A stretch of DNA of 64,000 nucleotides from Brachybacterium ginsengisoli (GCF_002407065.1 NZ_CP023564.1:2976001-3040000), one strand, 5' to 3'. Positions 35,802 through 44,735 are shown, numbered from the stretch's first letter. The notes: generated by a model not told the origin, from the sequence alone. Translations and numbers: made by a program.

Positions 35802-37124
35802 TCAGTCGTTCTCCGCCTCGACCGCGGCGTGCACCACGAGCGAGGTGTACTCATCGGGCGAGAGCGGGGTGCGGAGGGTCTCCGGGATCGACGGATCCGG
35901 CGTGCCGAGGTGGGACGCGATGATCACGGCGTGCTCGGAGGAGAAACGGGTCTCGACCGGCGCGCCGCGGAGACGGGCGCTGAGCGCCTCGAGATCGGTG
36001 CCCGCGAGATAGACGATGTCATCGGGCGCGAAGTCCCCGACCACCGGCAGATCGCGCAGCAGGGCGTCGAGCTCGTCGATGTCCACATCGCCCAGGGCGC
36101 GGGTCTCGTCATCGGAGAACTCGCCGTCGACGGGGAGATCGGCGAGGGTGGCGCGGCGGGACTCGGCACGCTCGGGGACGACGGTCCAGGTCTTCTCCTC
36201 GTCATGGTCGGCGGGACCTGACGGGAGCGGGGCGGGCTGCTCCTCGGCCAGGTCTGCGCTCTCTAGATCTGCGCTCTCCAGGTCCTGGTCCTCCAGGTCC
36301 GGCGCCAGGTGGCGCTTGCGGGCCAGGGCGCGCACCACGTCGCGCAGCTGGGCCGCGCGGTGCAGCTGCCCGCGCAGGTCCTTGCCGGTGGCGCGGTGGT
36401 GGAGCGCGGCCGGGATCTCCTTGACCCAGAACCCGGCGGTGAGCGCGTCGATCGTCAGCGAGGTCTCCACGCCCCAGCCCGGGGCGAGCGGGAGGCAGGC
36501 CTCCCAGGTCTCGCGGGTGATGCAACGGGTGCCGGAGAGCGGCTGGTCGGGCTCCCAGCCGGTGGCGCGCTGGATGCCGCGTCGGGCGGTGCGCACCACG
36601 ATGCCCATGCCGCTCGCCCCGACCTGTGGGGGCAGCAGAGCGATCGCCATGTCGACGCCCTCACCGAGCACCGCGTCCACGAGGGGCTGCGCGGCCTCGG
36701 CGGAACCGGCCATGTCGGCGTCGAGGAACAGCAGGGCACGGGGCACGGTGCCGGTCGGGTCGATCACCGGCAGCGGACCGGTGTGGCCCGACTCGCGGGG
36801 TTCGGCGTGCAGTTCCTCGGAGAAGGTGTCGCCGCCGTCGGCCCGCTCGGCGCCCTCACGGATCGCGACCAGCTGTGCGCCGGTGGCCATCGCCGCCGCC
36901 TTGCCGCGGTTGGACTTGTGCCGCACCACCAGGGCGTCGGCCCCCATGGCGACGGCGGAGGTGGCATCGGTGGACCCGTCGTCGACCACCACCACCAGGT
37001 CGACCCCGGTGATCCGGCGGGCGGATGCGATGGTCGCCTCGATCCGCTCCGCCTCGTTCTTGGCGGGGATCACGACGGCGACCCGCTCGGGGCGGTGCGC
37101 CGTCAGGGGCCCCGCGGTGCTCAT
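35802..37124 (-). CDS. GT2-family glycosyltransferase with C-terminal acidic extension
   Basis: 440 residues. The N-terminal GT-A domain has VAVVIPAKNEAERIEATIAS, the VVDDGSTDAT motif, the DXD-like LFLDADMAG, and an acceptor-side block PLSGTRCITRETWEACLPLAPGWG. This resembles glucosyl-3-phosphoglycerate-synthase-type enzymes. From about residue 275 an acidic extension follows, with short DLE repeats and a 100-residue domain lacking obvious homology. The start overlaps the DUF5926 stop by 4 bp. Donor and acceptor are unknown. Confidence 0.8.
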   Translation of the reverse strand: MSTAGPLTAHRPERVAVVIPAKNEAERIEATIASARRITGVDLVVVVDDGSTDATSAVAMGADALVVRHKSNRGKAAAMATGAQLVAIREGAERADGGDTFSEELHAEPRESGHTGPLPVIDPTGTVPRALLFLDADMAGSAEAAQPLVDAVLGEGVDMAIALLPPQVGASGMGIVVRTARRGIQRATGWEPDQPLSGTRCITRETWEACLPLAPGWGVETSLTIDALTAGFWVKEIPAALHHRATGKDLRGQLHRAAQLRDVVRALARKRHLAPDLEDQDLESADLESADLAEEQPAPLPSGPADHDEEKTWTVVPERAESRRATLADLPVDGEFSDDETRALGDVDIDELDALLRDLPVVGDFAPDDIVYLAGTDLEALSARLRGAPVETRFSSEHAVIIASHLGTPDPSIPETLRTPLSPDEYTSLVVHAAVEAEND

Positions 37125-37951
37125 CGCAGGGTCACCTGCCGTGCCACGATGCCGCCCCGCGCCCGTCGCTCCAGGGTGGTGAGCGGCTCGGTCACGGCCA
37201 GCGCCTCCTGGAAGCGGGTCCGGAAGGCCTCCGCCTCGGCCTCGACGCCCTCGGCGCCGCAGCCCTTCGGCAGGTCCCAGACGGGGATGGTGAGGCCCTC
37301 GGCGCGGAAGGAGCCGACGTACTTGGTGCCCTCGCCGATCGCGGACTCGCGACGGGCGTGGAGGCGGGTGACCGCGTCGATCACCTTCTCCTCGTCGGCA
37401 TCGAGCACCCAGCGCAGGTGCTCCTTGGAGCCGGCGTCGACCCAGTAGGCGTGGGGCAGGCCGGCCACGGGGCGGGTCGGCATGATCGAGTCGTTCGCCT
37501 GGGTGATCGCGTTCTCGATCTCGCCGGTGCGCTCGGCGCTGGGGTCGAGCCAGAACTCGAAGGTGTCCTGCACCTGGATCTCGAAGTCGCCGCTGAGGTC
37601 GAGGATGTCCTGCAGGCGCGGGGCGTCCTCATCGAGGGTGACCGTGGTGATCGGGCTGCCGGGCTCGAGGGCGGCGGCGAGCCGGATCGCCTGGCCGATC
37701 CCGCGCGAGAGGTCGCCGCCGGGGTAGCCGGCCTGGATGCCGACGGTGATGGAGCCGTCGGTACGGCGCACGGCGGGCCAGGCCATCGGCAGGATCGTCG
37801 CGATCTCGACGTCGAGGGAGCCGTACTCGGCGGTGGTCTTCGCGGCCATGGTCGCGGCCGGGATCAGCTGGCGCATCGCCACGAGGTCCTGCTCATTGGG
37901 CAGGCCCTCGAAGGGACGGCGGACCAGGTCGTTGCTCGAGGTGGAACTCAT
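37121..37951 (-). CDS. DUF5926 family protein
   Basis: 276 residues. The N-terminal block RPFEGLPNEQDLVAMRQLIPAATM is typical of the actinobacterial DUF5926 family; the C-terminal half contains PHAYWVDAGSKEHLRWVLDADEE. Soluble, no catalytic motif recognised. It leads an operon with the GT2 gene (ATGA overlap). A TAGACT hexamer ends 7 nt before ATG 37951. Function unknown. Confidence 0.8.
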   Translation of the reverse strand: MSSTSSNDLVRRPFEGLPNEQDLVAMRQLIPAATMAAKTTAEYGSLDVEIATILPMAWPAVRRTDGSITVGIQAGYPGGDLSRGIGQAIRLAAALEPGSPITTVTLDEDAPRLQDILDLSGDFEIQVQDTFEFWLDPSAERTGEIENAITQANDSIMPTRPVAGLPHAYWVDAGSKEHLRWVLDADEEKVIDAVTRLHARRESAIGEGTKYVGSFRAEGLTIPVWDLPKGCGAEGVEAEAEAFRTRFQEALAVTEPLTTLERRARGGIVARQVTLR

Positions 37952-37958
37952 GGTCGGG

Positions 37959-37964
37959 AGTCTA
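37959..37964 (-). promoter_or_regulatory. -10 element TAGACT for the DUF5926-GT2 operon (leaderless)
   Basis: The complement TAGACT ends 7 nt before ATG 37951. No ribosome site is visible. Confidence 0.5.
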
Positions 37965-38453
37965 CCGATCCTGTGCGCCGCCTCCACGGAGGCGCTCCAT
38001 GAGCAGCTCGGCGTCGTCCTCCGGGTTCGGGCCGATCACCACGAAGCCGCCGCGCTCGTACAGACGGCGGGCCGGAGCGTTCGTCTCGACCACGGCGAGG
38101 AGCAGCCGGGTGTCCGCGAGGTGCGCGGCGTGATGCTCCACGGCGGCGTCGAGCAGCGCCCGGCCCGCGCCCCGGCCGCGCGCCTCCGATGCGATCCAGA
38201 CCGAGATCAGCTCCGTGACCTCGCCGGTGTCGTCGAGCAGGAGCCGGCCCATCCCGGCAGGGGCGCCGTCGGCCTCGACCAGGAAGGGCACCATCGGGGC
38301 GGTGACCCCGGCGCGCCAGTGCTCCTCGGTGTCCCGCCCGAGCACCTCCTCCAGGGTGGTGCCGAAGGCCTCGGGGGCGTCCGCCAGGGCGCGCAGGCGC
38401 AGCTCGCGCCAGATCGCCCAGTCCTCCGCGCCGATCCGGCGCACCTCGATCAC
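37962..38453 (-). CDS. GNAT-family N-acetyltransferase
   Basis: 163 residues with the N-terminal RELRLRALADAPEAFGTTLEE block, the cofactor loop VWIASEARGRGAGRALLDA and the end strand ETNAPARRLYERGGFVVIG. GTG 38453 overlaps the glutaminase stop (GTGA), so it is the second gene of that operon. Its 3' end overlaps the promoter of the DUF5926 gene. Confidence 0.87.
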   Translation of the reverse strand: MIEVRRIGAEDWAIWRELRLRALADAPEAFGTTLEEVLGRDTEEHWRAGVTAPMVPFLVEADGAPAGMGRLLLDDTGEVTELISVWIASEARGRGAGRALLDAAVEHHAAHLADTRLLLAVVETNAPARRLYERGGFVVIGPNPEDDAELLMERLRGGGAQDR

Positions 38454-39493
38454 GGGTGGGTCCCCGCATCCATGAGCTCCCGGGCGCACTCCTCGAGGTC
38501 CCGCGGTTCGACGCCGTCGAGCATGTGGAGGGCGAAGTCCGCGCTGAGCCGCTCGAAGAACAGGGTGCCGCGCACCGAGTTGCCGTGCAGGTCGAGCTGC
38601 GGGGCGTAGCTGGCCACGCCGAAGCGGGAGGGCAGGGCCGCGATGATCCCGCCGCCCACACCGGACTTCGCAGGCAGACCCACGTCGCTCACCCAGTCCC
38701 CCGCGTTGTCGTACATCCCGCAGGTGAGCATCACCGAGAGCACCTGGCGGGCGGCGACGCGGGAGAAGACCTCCTCGCCGGTGAGCGGGTTGGTGCCGCC
38801 CGAGGCGAGGGTCGCGGCCATGACGGCGAGGTCCGTGACCGAGGTGAGCACGGCGCACCCCTCGATGTAGCCGCCCACCACGTCGGCGGCGTCCTCGCTC
38901 ATCGAACCGGCGGCGCGGAGCATGTAGGCGAGCGCGAGGTTGCGGTCCGCGCTCTTGAGCTCCTCGCTCCAGGTCTCGTCATGCGGCTCCAGGGGGCGCC
39001 CCGCGGCGGCGTCGAGGATCGCGCGCAGGCGCTGGGTGCGCTCGTCCTTGGTGGTGCCGAGCATGGCGTGGGTGCGGATCGCCCCGATGTTCACCAGCGG
39101 GTTCTTCGGCTTCTTGGTGGCGGGATCGAGGCTGAGGGCGTTGAACTCCTCGCCCGTCGGCTCCTCGTCGACCACGGAGTCCACGTAGTCCATGCCGTGC
39201 AGGTCGATCGCCGCGCCGTAGGCGAAGGCCTTCGAGATGGACTGCATCGGGAAGGCGTGGTCCGTGCCGGAGGAGGTGATCTCGCCGTCGACGGTGCAGA
39301 CGGCCACCCCGAGGTGGTCCTCCTGCGCGCCGGAGAGGAAGGAGAGCTCGGGGATGTCGCCGTCGACGTCGGCGCCGCCGACGATCCCGCGATCGGGCTG
39401 GACCGCGTCCGGATCGGCGATCGTCGTCGCCCCGGAGAGCGCGATGGTCAGGCGGTCCAGGTACAGGGACAGGGAGGTCGGTGCGGAGCTCAC
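38450..39493 (-). CDS. glsA: Glutaminase (serine-dependent, GlsA type)
   Basis: 347 residues. The beta-lactamase-like fold has the catalytic SxxK motif in FPMQSISKAFAYG. Other glutaminase blocks are NPLVNIGAIRTHAML, NLALAYMLRAAGSM, LTCGMYDNAGDW and GLPAKSGVGGGI. It hydrolyses glutamine to glutamate and ammonia. The start is GTG 39493 because a TACCGT hexamer lies 7 nt upstream and no ribosome site is present. A GNAT gene follows in the operon. Confidence 0.92.
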   Translation of the reverse strand: MSSAPTSLSLYLDRLTIALSGATTIADPDAVQPDRGIVGGADVDGDIPELSFLSGAQEDHLGVAVCTVDGEITSSGTDHAFPMQSISKAFAYGAAIDLHGMDYVDSVVDEEPTGEEFNALSLDPATKKPKNPLVNIGAIRTHAMLGTTKDERTQRLRAILDAAAGRPLEPHDETWSEELKSADRNLALAYMLRAAGSMSEDAADVVGGYIEGCAVLTSVTDLAVMAATLASGGTNPLTGEEVFSRVAARQVLSVMLTCGMYDNAGDWVSDVGLPAKSGVGGGIIAALPSRFGVASYAPQLDLHGNSVRGTLFFERLSADFALHMLDGVEPRDLEECARELMDAGTHP

Positions 39494-39500
39494 GCACCTG

Positions 39501-39541
39501 ACGGTACAGGCCGTCACGGCCCGCGCCCTGGGGGATACCGT
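39501..39541. promoter_or_regulatory. Divergent leaderless promoters of glsA and the FAD/Fe-S oxidoreductase
   Basis: The minus-strand TACCGT (39506-39501) ends 7 nt before the glsA GTG. The plus-strand TACCGT (39536-39541) ends 6 nt before ATG 39548. The two identical hexamers face away from each other across 29 bp. Confidence 0.6.
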
Positions 39542-39547
39542 GAGGTC

Positions 39548-42355
39548 ATGACCGTCGCACCGCCGCTGGACACCGATGTCGTCGCCCGCCACGCCCTGGC
39601 GCACGACGCCTCCCACTACCTGCTGCTGCCGGAGGCGGTCACCGCCCCCGAGGACGAGGCGCAGGTCGTCGCGATGCTGCGGGAGGCGACGCGGGCGCGT
39701 CGGCCGCTGACCTTCCGCTCCGGGGGCACGAGCCTGTCCGGCCAGGCGCAGTCCGACTCGGTGCTCGCCGACGTGCGCCGCCACTTCCGCGAGGTCGAGG
39801 TGCTCGACGGCGGCGAACGGGTGCGGGTAGGGCCCGGCACGACGCTGCGCCAGGTCAACGCCCACCTGCTGCGCCACATGCGCCGGCTGGGCCCGGACCC
39901 GGCGAGCGAGAGCGCCTGCACGATCGGCGGCGTGATCGCGAACAACTCCTCGGGCATGGCGGCGGGGATCCAGGAGAACTCGTACCGCACCCTCGAGTCG
40001 CTGCGCTTCGTGCTGCCCTCGGGCACCGTCGTGGACACCGGTCTCGAGGGGGCCGACGCGCGCCTGCGGCGCGACGAGCCGGAGCTGCACGAGGGGCTGC
40101 TGCGACTGATGCGGCGCGTGCGGGACGATGCGGCGGCGACGCGCGTGATCCGGGAGCGCTTCGCGCTGAAGAACACCATGGGCTACGGGATCAACGCCCT
40201 GCTGGACTTCGAGACCCCGGCGGAGGTGCTCGCCCACCTGGTCGTCGGCTCCGAGGGGACGCTCGCCTTCGTCTCCTCCGCCGTGTTCCGCACCGTGCCG
40301 ATCCAGCGGCACATCACCACCGGGCTGCTGGTGCTGCCCTCGCTCGCGGCCGCCACCGCGGCGCTGCCCGAGGTGGTGGGCGCCGGGTTCGCGACCGCGG
40401 AGCTGATGGACGCGCGGTCGCTGGTGGTCGCGCAGGGGCTGGCGGGCGCTCCGCAGGAGATCCGCGGGCTCGAGGTGGAGGACCATGCCGCACTGCTGGT
40501 CGAGCACCGGGCCGACGAGCCGGCGGCGCTCGAGGCCCTCGCCGCGGAGGCGGGGGCCCTCGCCGGCTCGCTCGGCCTCGCCGCGCCCTTCTCGATGACC
40601 ACCGACGCCGCTCGACGGGCGGCCCTGTGGACCACCCGCAAGGGGCTCTACGCCGCGGTCGCCGGGGCGCGACCGGCGGGATCCACGGCGCTGCTGGAGG
40701 ACGTGGCGGTGCCGGTGCCGGAGCTCGAGGCGACCTGCCGCGGCCTGCAGGAGCTCTTCGACCGCCATGCCTACGACGAGTCGGTGATCTTCGGGCACGC
40801 GAAGGACGGCAACATCCACTTCCTCCTCAACGAGCGGCTCGGCGAGAGCGGCGACCGGCTCGAGGCCTTCACCGAGGAGATGGTCGAGCTGGTGCTCGAC
40901 CACGGCGGGAACCTCAAGGCCGAGCACGGCACCGGGCGGGTGATGGCCCCCTTCGTCGAGCGGCAGTACGGGCCCGAGCTGTACGGCGTGATGCGGGAGC
41001 TGAAGGTGCTCGTGGACCCGGCCGGGATCCTGAACCCCGGCGTGGTGCTCACCGGGGACCCCTCCGCACACATGAGGGACCTCAAGCCGGTGGTGGAGAT
41101 CGAGGAGGAGGCCGACCGCTGCGTGGAGTGCGGCTACTGCGAGCCGGTGTGCCCCTCGAAGGACCTCACCCTCACCCCGCGCCAGCGGATCGTGCTGCGC
41201 CGCGACGCCGAGCACGCCGAGCGGCGCGGGGACCTCGCCACCGCCGCCGCGATCCGGGAGGCCTACGACTACCAGGGCCTGCAGACCTGCGCGGTGGACG
41301 GCATGTGCCTGACGGCCTGCCCCGTCGGCATCAACACCGGCGACCTGGTGCGGCGCCTGCGCGCCGAGGACGCCGCCCCCGCCGCGGCGACCGCCTGGGG
41401 CGCGGCGGCCGGGAGCTGGGACCTGCTCACCCGAGGGGCGTCGGCCGCGATGGGCGTCGCCGGGGCGATGCCGGCGGTGCTGCCGCGGCTCGCGACCGAG
41501 GTGGGCCGCGCGGTGCTGGGCGCCGATGTGGTGCCGCAGTATCGGGACGAGCTGCCGCGTCGGGGCGGCTCCGTGCGGCGGGCCGGCGGGCGCGGGCGGG
41601 CCTCGGCCGACGTCGCGGCCGTGTACCTCCCGGCCTGCGTGCACACGATGTTCGGGGCCGCGGAGGAGCCGCGCGGGACGGGCGGCTGCGGCGGTGACTG
41701 CGCGTGCGGGTCGTCGAGCGCCGGAGTCCCCGCGGCGCTCGACCTCCTCGCTCAGCGCGCCGGGGTGCGCCTCGCCGTGCCCGACGACGCCGCCTCGCTG
41801 TGCTGCGGCACTCCCTTCTCCTCCAAGGGCATGACCGCGGCGAAGGAGCAGATGCGGGAGCGGGTGCGCACGGCGCTGCTCGCGGCGAGCCGGGGCGGAG
41901 AGCTGCCGGTGGTGGTCGACGCCTCCAGCTGCACCGAGGGGATCGCCGGGGCGATGGAGGGCAGCGGCGTCGAGGTGGTCGATGCGATCAGCTTCGTGCG
42001 CGGGCAGCTGCTGGAGCGGCTCGAGATCGGCGAGCGCACCGGCTCCGTCACCGTGCACCCCACCTGCTCGACCACGCACCTGGGCGCGACCGCGGATCTG
42101 GTGGCGATCGCCGAGGCCTGCGCCGACGAGGTCGTGGTGCCCGTGGAGTGGGGCTGCTGCGGCTACGCGGGCGACCGCGGCATGCTGCATCCGGAGCTCA
42201 CGCAGTCGGCGACCCGCGCCGAGGCCGCGGAGGTGGCTCGCCGCGAGACCGACTGGTACGTCTCGGCGAACCGCACCTGCGAGCTGGGCATGCAGGCCGC
42301 GACCGGGAAGAGCTACCGCCACGTGTTGGAGCTGCTGGAGGCCGTGACGCGCTGA
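39548..42355 (+). CDS. FAD-linked oxidase fused to Fe-S domain (D-lactate/2-hydroxyacid dehydrogenase type)
   Basis: 935 residues. The N-terminal FAD-binding-4 domain contains TFRSGGTSLSGQAQSD and the IGGVIANNSSGM block; an FAD-oxidase C domain follows (FGHAKDGNIHFLL, AEHGTGR). Near residue 525 a 4Fe-4S cluster motif CVECGYCEPVCPSKDL appears, then CAVDGMCLTACPVGIN near 580, then two CCG domains (CCGTPFSSKG near 752, WGCCGYAGDRG near 870). This is a one-chain GlcD+GlcF arrangement that oxidises D-lactate or another 2-hydroxyacid and delivers electrons to quinone. Leaderless start. Confidence 0.9.
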   Translation: MTVAPPLDTDVVARHALAHDASHYLLLPEAVTAPEDEAQVVAMLREATRARRPLTFRSGGTSLSGQAQSDSVLADVRRHFREVEVLDGGERVRVGPGTTLRQVNAHLLRHMRRLGPDPASESACTIGGVIANNSSGMAAGIQENSYRTLESLRFVLPSGTVVDTGLEGADARLRRDEPELHEGLLRLMRRVRDDAAATRVIRERFALKNTMGYGINALLDFETPAEVLAHLVVGSEGTLAFVSSAVFRTVPIQRHITTGLLVLPSLAAATAALPEVVGAGFATAELMDARSLVVAQGLAGAPQEIRGLEVEDHAALLVEHRADEPAALEALAAEAGALAGSLGLAAPFSMTTDAARRAALWTTRKGLYAAVAGARPAGSTALLEDVAVPVPELEATCRGLQELFDRHAYDESVIFGHAKDGNIHFLLNERLGESGDRLEAFTEEMVELVLDHGGNLKAEHGTGRVMAPFVERQYGPELYGVMRELKVLVDPAGILNPGVVLTGDPSAHMRDLKPVVEIEEEADRCVECGYCEPVCPSKDLTLTPRQRIVLRRDAEHAERRGDLATAAAIREAYDYQGLQTCAVDGMCLTACPVGINTGDLVRRLRAEDAAPAAATAWGAAAGSWDLLTRGASAAMGVAGAMPAVLPRLATEVGRAVLGADVVPQYRDELPRRGGSVRRAGGRGRASADVAAVYLPACVHTMFGAAEEPRGTGGCGGDCACGSSSAGVPAALDLLAQRAGVRLAVPDDAASLCCGTPFSSKGMTAAKEQMRERVRTALLAASRGGELPVVVDASSCTEGIAGAMEGSGVEVVDAISFVRGQLLERLEIGERTGSVTVHPTCSTTHLGATADLVAIAEACADEVVVPVEWGCCGYAGDRGMLHPELTQSATRAEAAEVARRETDWYVSANRTCELGMQAATGKSYRHVLELLEAVTR

Positions 42356-42412
42356 CCTGTCGTGACCCGCCGGTACTGTTCCTCTCGGTCTTTGTCGAGG
42401 AGGGCGATGCCC

Positions 42413-43168
42413 ATGATGGGCGGACATCACGCGATCAGCGGCACCGCCGCCTGGATGGCCCTGGTGGGCTCCGCACCCGTGCTGGGCCACGTGAGCGGGC
42501 TGGGCCTCTGGGACCTGACACCGGGGCAGGCGCTCGCGGGCGCCGTGGTCGCCACCGGCGCGGCCCTGCTGCCGGACGTCGACCATCCCGGCGCGACCAT
42601 CTCCCGCTCCGGCGGCGGGCTGACCACAGTGCTCACCCGGGCGGTGAGCCGGGCGGCCGGGCATCGCGGGGCGACGCACACGCTGCTGGCCGTCGCGGTC
42701 TTCACCGTGCTCGCGGCGTTCGTGAACGGGCTCGACTGGCAGGTCGAGGTGCCCGTGCTGGGGCGGATCGAGGCGGGCGCGGCGCTCCTGGTCACCATCC
42801 TGTGCGCGCTAGGGACCCGGGCGCTGAAGATGGTCGACGGGCTCGTGCTGCCCTGGGCGGTGGGTCTCGGAGCGGGGCTGCTGGTGGCCGTCGTCGCGCC
42901 GGACACCTCCTTCTGGCTCCCCGCCGCCGTGGCGGTGGGGGCGCTGACCCATCTGATCGGCGACCTGCTGACGACGGACGGGATCCCCTTCCCCACCTGG
43001 CCGCTCGTGGCGAAGCCCCCGAAGCGTCTCGCCTCACCGCTGTGGCAGCGGAGCGGCGACATCGCCCTGCCGGTGCTGGGCGACACGGGCAGCGCCCGTG
43101 AGTGGCTGCTGTGCACCGTCCTGACCGGCTATGCGGTGACCGCTGTGATCGTGACGGTCGCGGGCTGA
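42413..43168 (+). CDS. YdjM-like membrane-bound metal-dependent hydrolase
   Basis: 251 residues with several helices and the family's histidine/aspartate motifs: GGHHAISG near the N-terminus, LLPDVDHPGATISRSGG, GHRGATHTLLA, and THLIGDLLTTDG. This is the YdjM/DUF457-type family, predicted zinc hydrolases of the inner membrane. Three ATGs crowd the start (42407, 42413, 42416). I chose 42413 for its 9-nt spacing to AGGAGG. Confidence 0.8.
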   Translation: MMGGHHAISGTAAWMALVGSAPVLGHVSGLGLWDLTPGQALAGAVVATGAALLPDVDHPGATISRSGGGLTTVLTRAVSRAAGHRGATHTLLAVAVFTVLAAFVNGLDWQVEVPVLGRIEAGAALLVTILCALGTRALKMVDGLVLPWAVGLGAGLLVAVVAPDTSFWLPAAVAVGALTHLIGDLLTTDGIPFPTWPLVAKPPKRLASPLWQRSGDIALPVLGDTGSAREWLLCTVLTGYAVTAVIVTVAG

Positions 43169-43231
43169 CCTGGCTGAGCCTCCCCGCTCCCCCACCTGCT
43201 CCCCCGCTCCCCCACCCCCGCTCTCCCGTCC

Positions 43232-43286
43232 CCCGCCGAGGGGCGGTTCTGATCCAGATTGTGGTTCAGAACCGCGCCTCGGCGGG
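43232..43286. terminator. Large hairpin between convergent genes
   Basis: The arms at 43232-43252 and 43266-43286 form a 21-bp stem with one mismatch and a 13-nt loop. It sits between the YdjM-like gene and the convergent NUDIX-phosphatase gene, with a C-rich pyrimidine tract at about 43175-43234 before it. Confidence 0.85.
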
Positions 43287-43300
43287 CGGTCCGGCGGGGA

Positions 43301-44278
43301 TCATCGTGGCGGCAGGCTCCAGGTCCCCGAGGCGTGCTCGAGCGTGACGTCGGAGCCTCCGGCGAGGTCGGTCTCGAGCCGGTACGGGTCACCGCCGGTC
43401 GGCAGTCCGGTGCGTCCGGGCGCGATGCTCCCCAGCGTCGCGAGGATCGCGCCGCCGTGCATGAGGACCACCACGGTCCCGCCCTCGTGCCGTCGGGCGA
43501 GGTCCTCGAGGACCGGGAGGACCCGCCGCACGATCTCTGCGCCGCTCTCCCCACCGAGCATTCGCGCCTCGAGGTCACCGGCCAGCCACGCCATCAGCGC
43601 GGCGCCGAGGGCCGGGATGCTGTAGGGCTCGTCGCCGCTGCGGTACTCGTGCAGCCCGGGCAGGACCTGGACCTCACGCCCCACGCGCTCGGCCACGATC
43701 CCCGCGGTCTGCCGCGCACGGGACAGCTCCGAGCTGACGACGGCGTCGACGCCGCGATCGCTCATCCGCTCCGCGAGGGCGCGGGCCTGCTCGAGTCCGG
43801 CCTCGGTGAGGACGCCGCCGTCCTCTCCCTCGGGGTAGGCGGCCTCGCCGTGGCGGGCCAGGATGATCGTGGTCCTGCGGCCTGTGGCATTCCGGACCGC
43901 CGCGCGCGCGGACTCGGGCACCAGGCCGATCCCCTCGACGTCCTCGACGGGGACCCACTGCGGCGAGTACACGTTCGCGTCGCTCGAGCGGTCGAGCTCC
44001 GGACCGCCGAGCACGAGGTCCTCGACCTGCGCCCGCACCCTGAAGTAGGTCGCCGAGTCCGCGCCGGGTGAGAGCGTGACAAGCTCCTCGACGACGACCC
44101 CCTCGAGCCCCGTCTCCTCCCGGAGCTCCCGGAGGCAGGCCTCGCGCTCCGTCTCGCCGTCCTCGATGCCGCCGCCCGGCAGCACCGCGTACTCCCGCCC
44201 GTCCTTCCGTCGGCCGATGACCAGGAGCCGACCGTCCTCGATCACCACGGCGGCGCTGCGGCGACGCGCCCCGCTCAT
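43301..44278 (-). CDS. NUDIX hydrolase fused to histidine phosphatase (MutT1-like architecture)
   Basis: 325 residues. The NUDIX box is complete at residues 36-58 (G-x5-E-x7-REL-x-EE-x-GL). A histidine-phosphatase domain starts near 135 with the RHGE catalytic motif (R142, H143, G144, E145) and the partner histidine in VVLMHGGAIL. The same order of domains occurs in mycobacterial MutT1, which cleans oxidised nucleotides or diadenosine polyphosphates. It is the downstream gene of the AsnC-regulator operon (4-bp overlap). Substrate uncertain. Confidence 0.87.
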   Translation of the reverse strand: MSGARRRSAAVVIEDGRLLVIGRRKDGREYAVLPGGGIEDGETEREACLRELREETGLEGVVVEELVTLSPGADSATYFRVRAQVEDLVLGGPELDRSSDANVYSPQWVPVEDVEGIGLVPESARAAVRNATGRRTTIILARHGEAAYPEGEDGGVLTEAGLEQARALAERMSDRGVDAVVSSELSRARQTAGIVAERVGREVQVLPGLHEYRSGDEPYSIPALGAALMAWLAGDLEARMLGGESGAEIVRRVLPVLEDLARRHEGGTVVVLMHGGAILATLGSIAPGRTGLPTGGDPYRLETDLAGGSDVTLEHASGTWSLPPR

Positions 44279-44706
44279 CGCAGCACCGAGCTGAGCAGGA
44301 GGCTGGTCTCGCTGTTGACCACGCCGTCGATCGAGCGGATGCGGCGCAGCACGTCGTCGAAGGCGGGCAGGTCGGAGCAGGCGATCTCCGCGACCAGGTC
44401 CCAGCCGCCGTTGGTGGTGTGCAGGGACTGGATCTCGGGGAAGCCGCGCAGATGCCCGATCACCCGGTCGGTGCTGCGACCCTCGACCTCGATGAACGAG
44501 GTGGCGCGCACGGTCGAGGCCTCGGCGTAGTCCCGCACCCGCACCGTGAAGCCCACGATGACGCCGGCCGCGGTGAGCTTCTCGATCCGGCTGGTGACGG
44601 TGGCGCGGGAGACCCCGAGCCGGGTGGCGAGGGCCGCGATCGGCGCCCTCCCGTCGTTGCGCAGGGCGGCCAGCAGCCGTTCGTCGAGCTCCGAGAGACG
44701 ATCCAT
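44275..44706 (-). CDS. Lrp/AsnC-family regulator
   Basis: 143 residues. An N-terminal helix-turn-helix (LDERLLAALRNDGRAPIAALA, GVSRATVTSRIEKL) precedes an RAM/ACT-like ligand domain (SFIEVEGRST, LHTTNGGWDLVAEI). It is divergent from ornithine cyclodeaminase and ctlX, which it probably controls in response to an amino acid such as ornithine or citrulline. ATGs at 44715, 44712 and 44706 are in frame. A TAGCAT box 7 nt before 44706 would overlap the upstream ATGs, which favours 44706. Confidence 0.88.
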   Translation of the reverse strand: MDRLSELDERLLAALRNDGRAPIAALATRLGVSRATVTSRIEKLTAAGVIVGFTVRVRDYAEASTVRATSFIEVEGRSTDRVIGHLRGFPEIQSLHTTNGGWDLVAEIACSDLPAFDDVLRRIRSIDGVVNSETSLLLSSVLR

Positions 44707-44713
44707 GCGCATC

Positions 44714-44719
44714 ATGCTA
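44714..44719 (-). promoter_or_regulatory. -10 element TAGCAT for the asnC-like gene (leaderless)
   Basis: The complement TAGCAT ends 7 nt before ATG 44706. The palindrome at 44736-44754 covers the position expected for its -35. Confidence 0.5.
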
Positions 44720-44735
44720 AGCCGCGCTGGGCAGA

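Noticed and set aside
38450-42679. 1409-codon open frame on the minus strand
   Set aside because: Only the glutaminase part (to GTG 39493) is real. The rest is the antisense of the FAD/Fe-S oxidoreductase with no domain.
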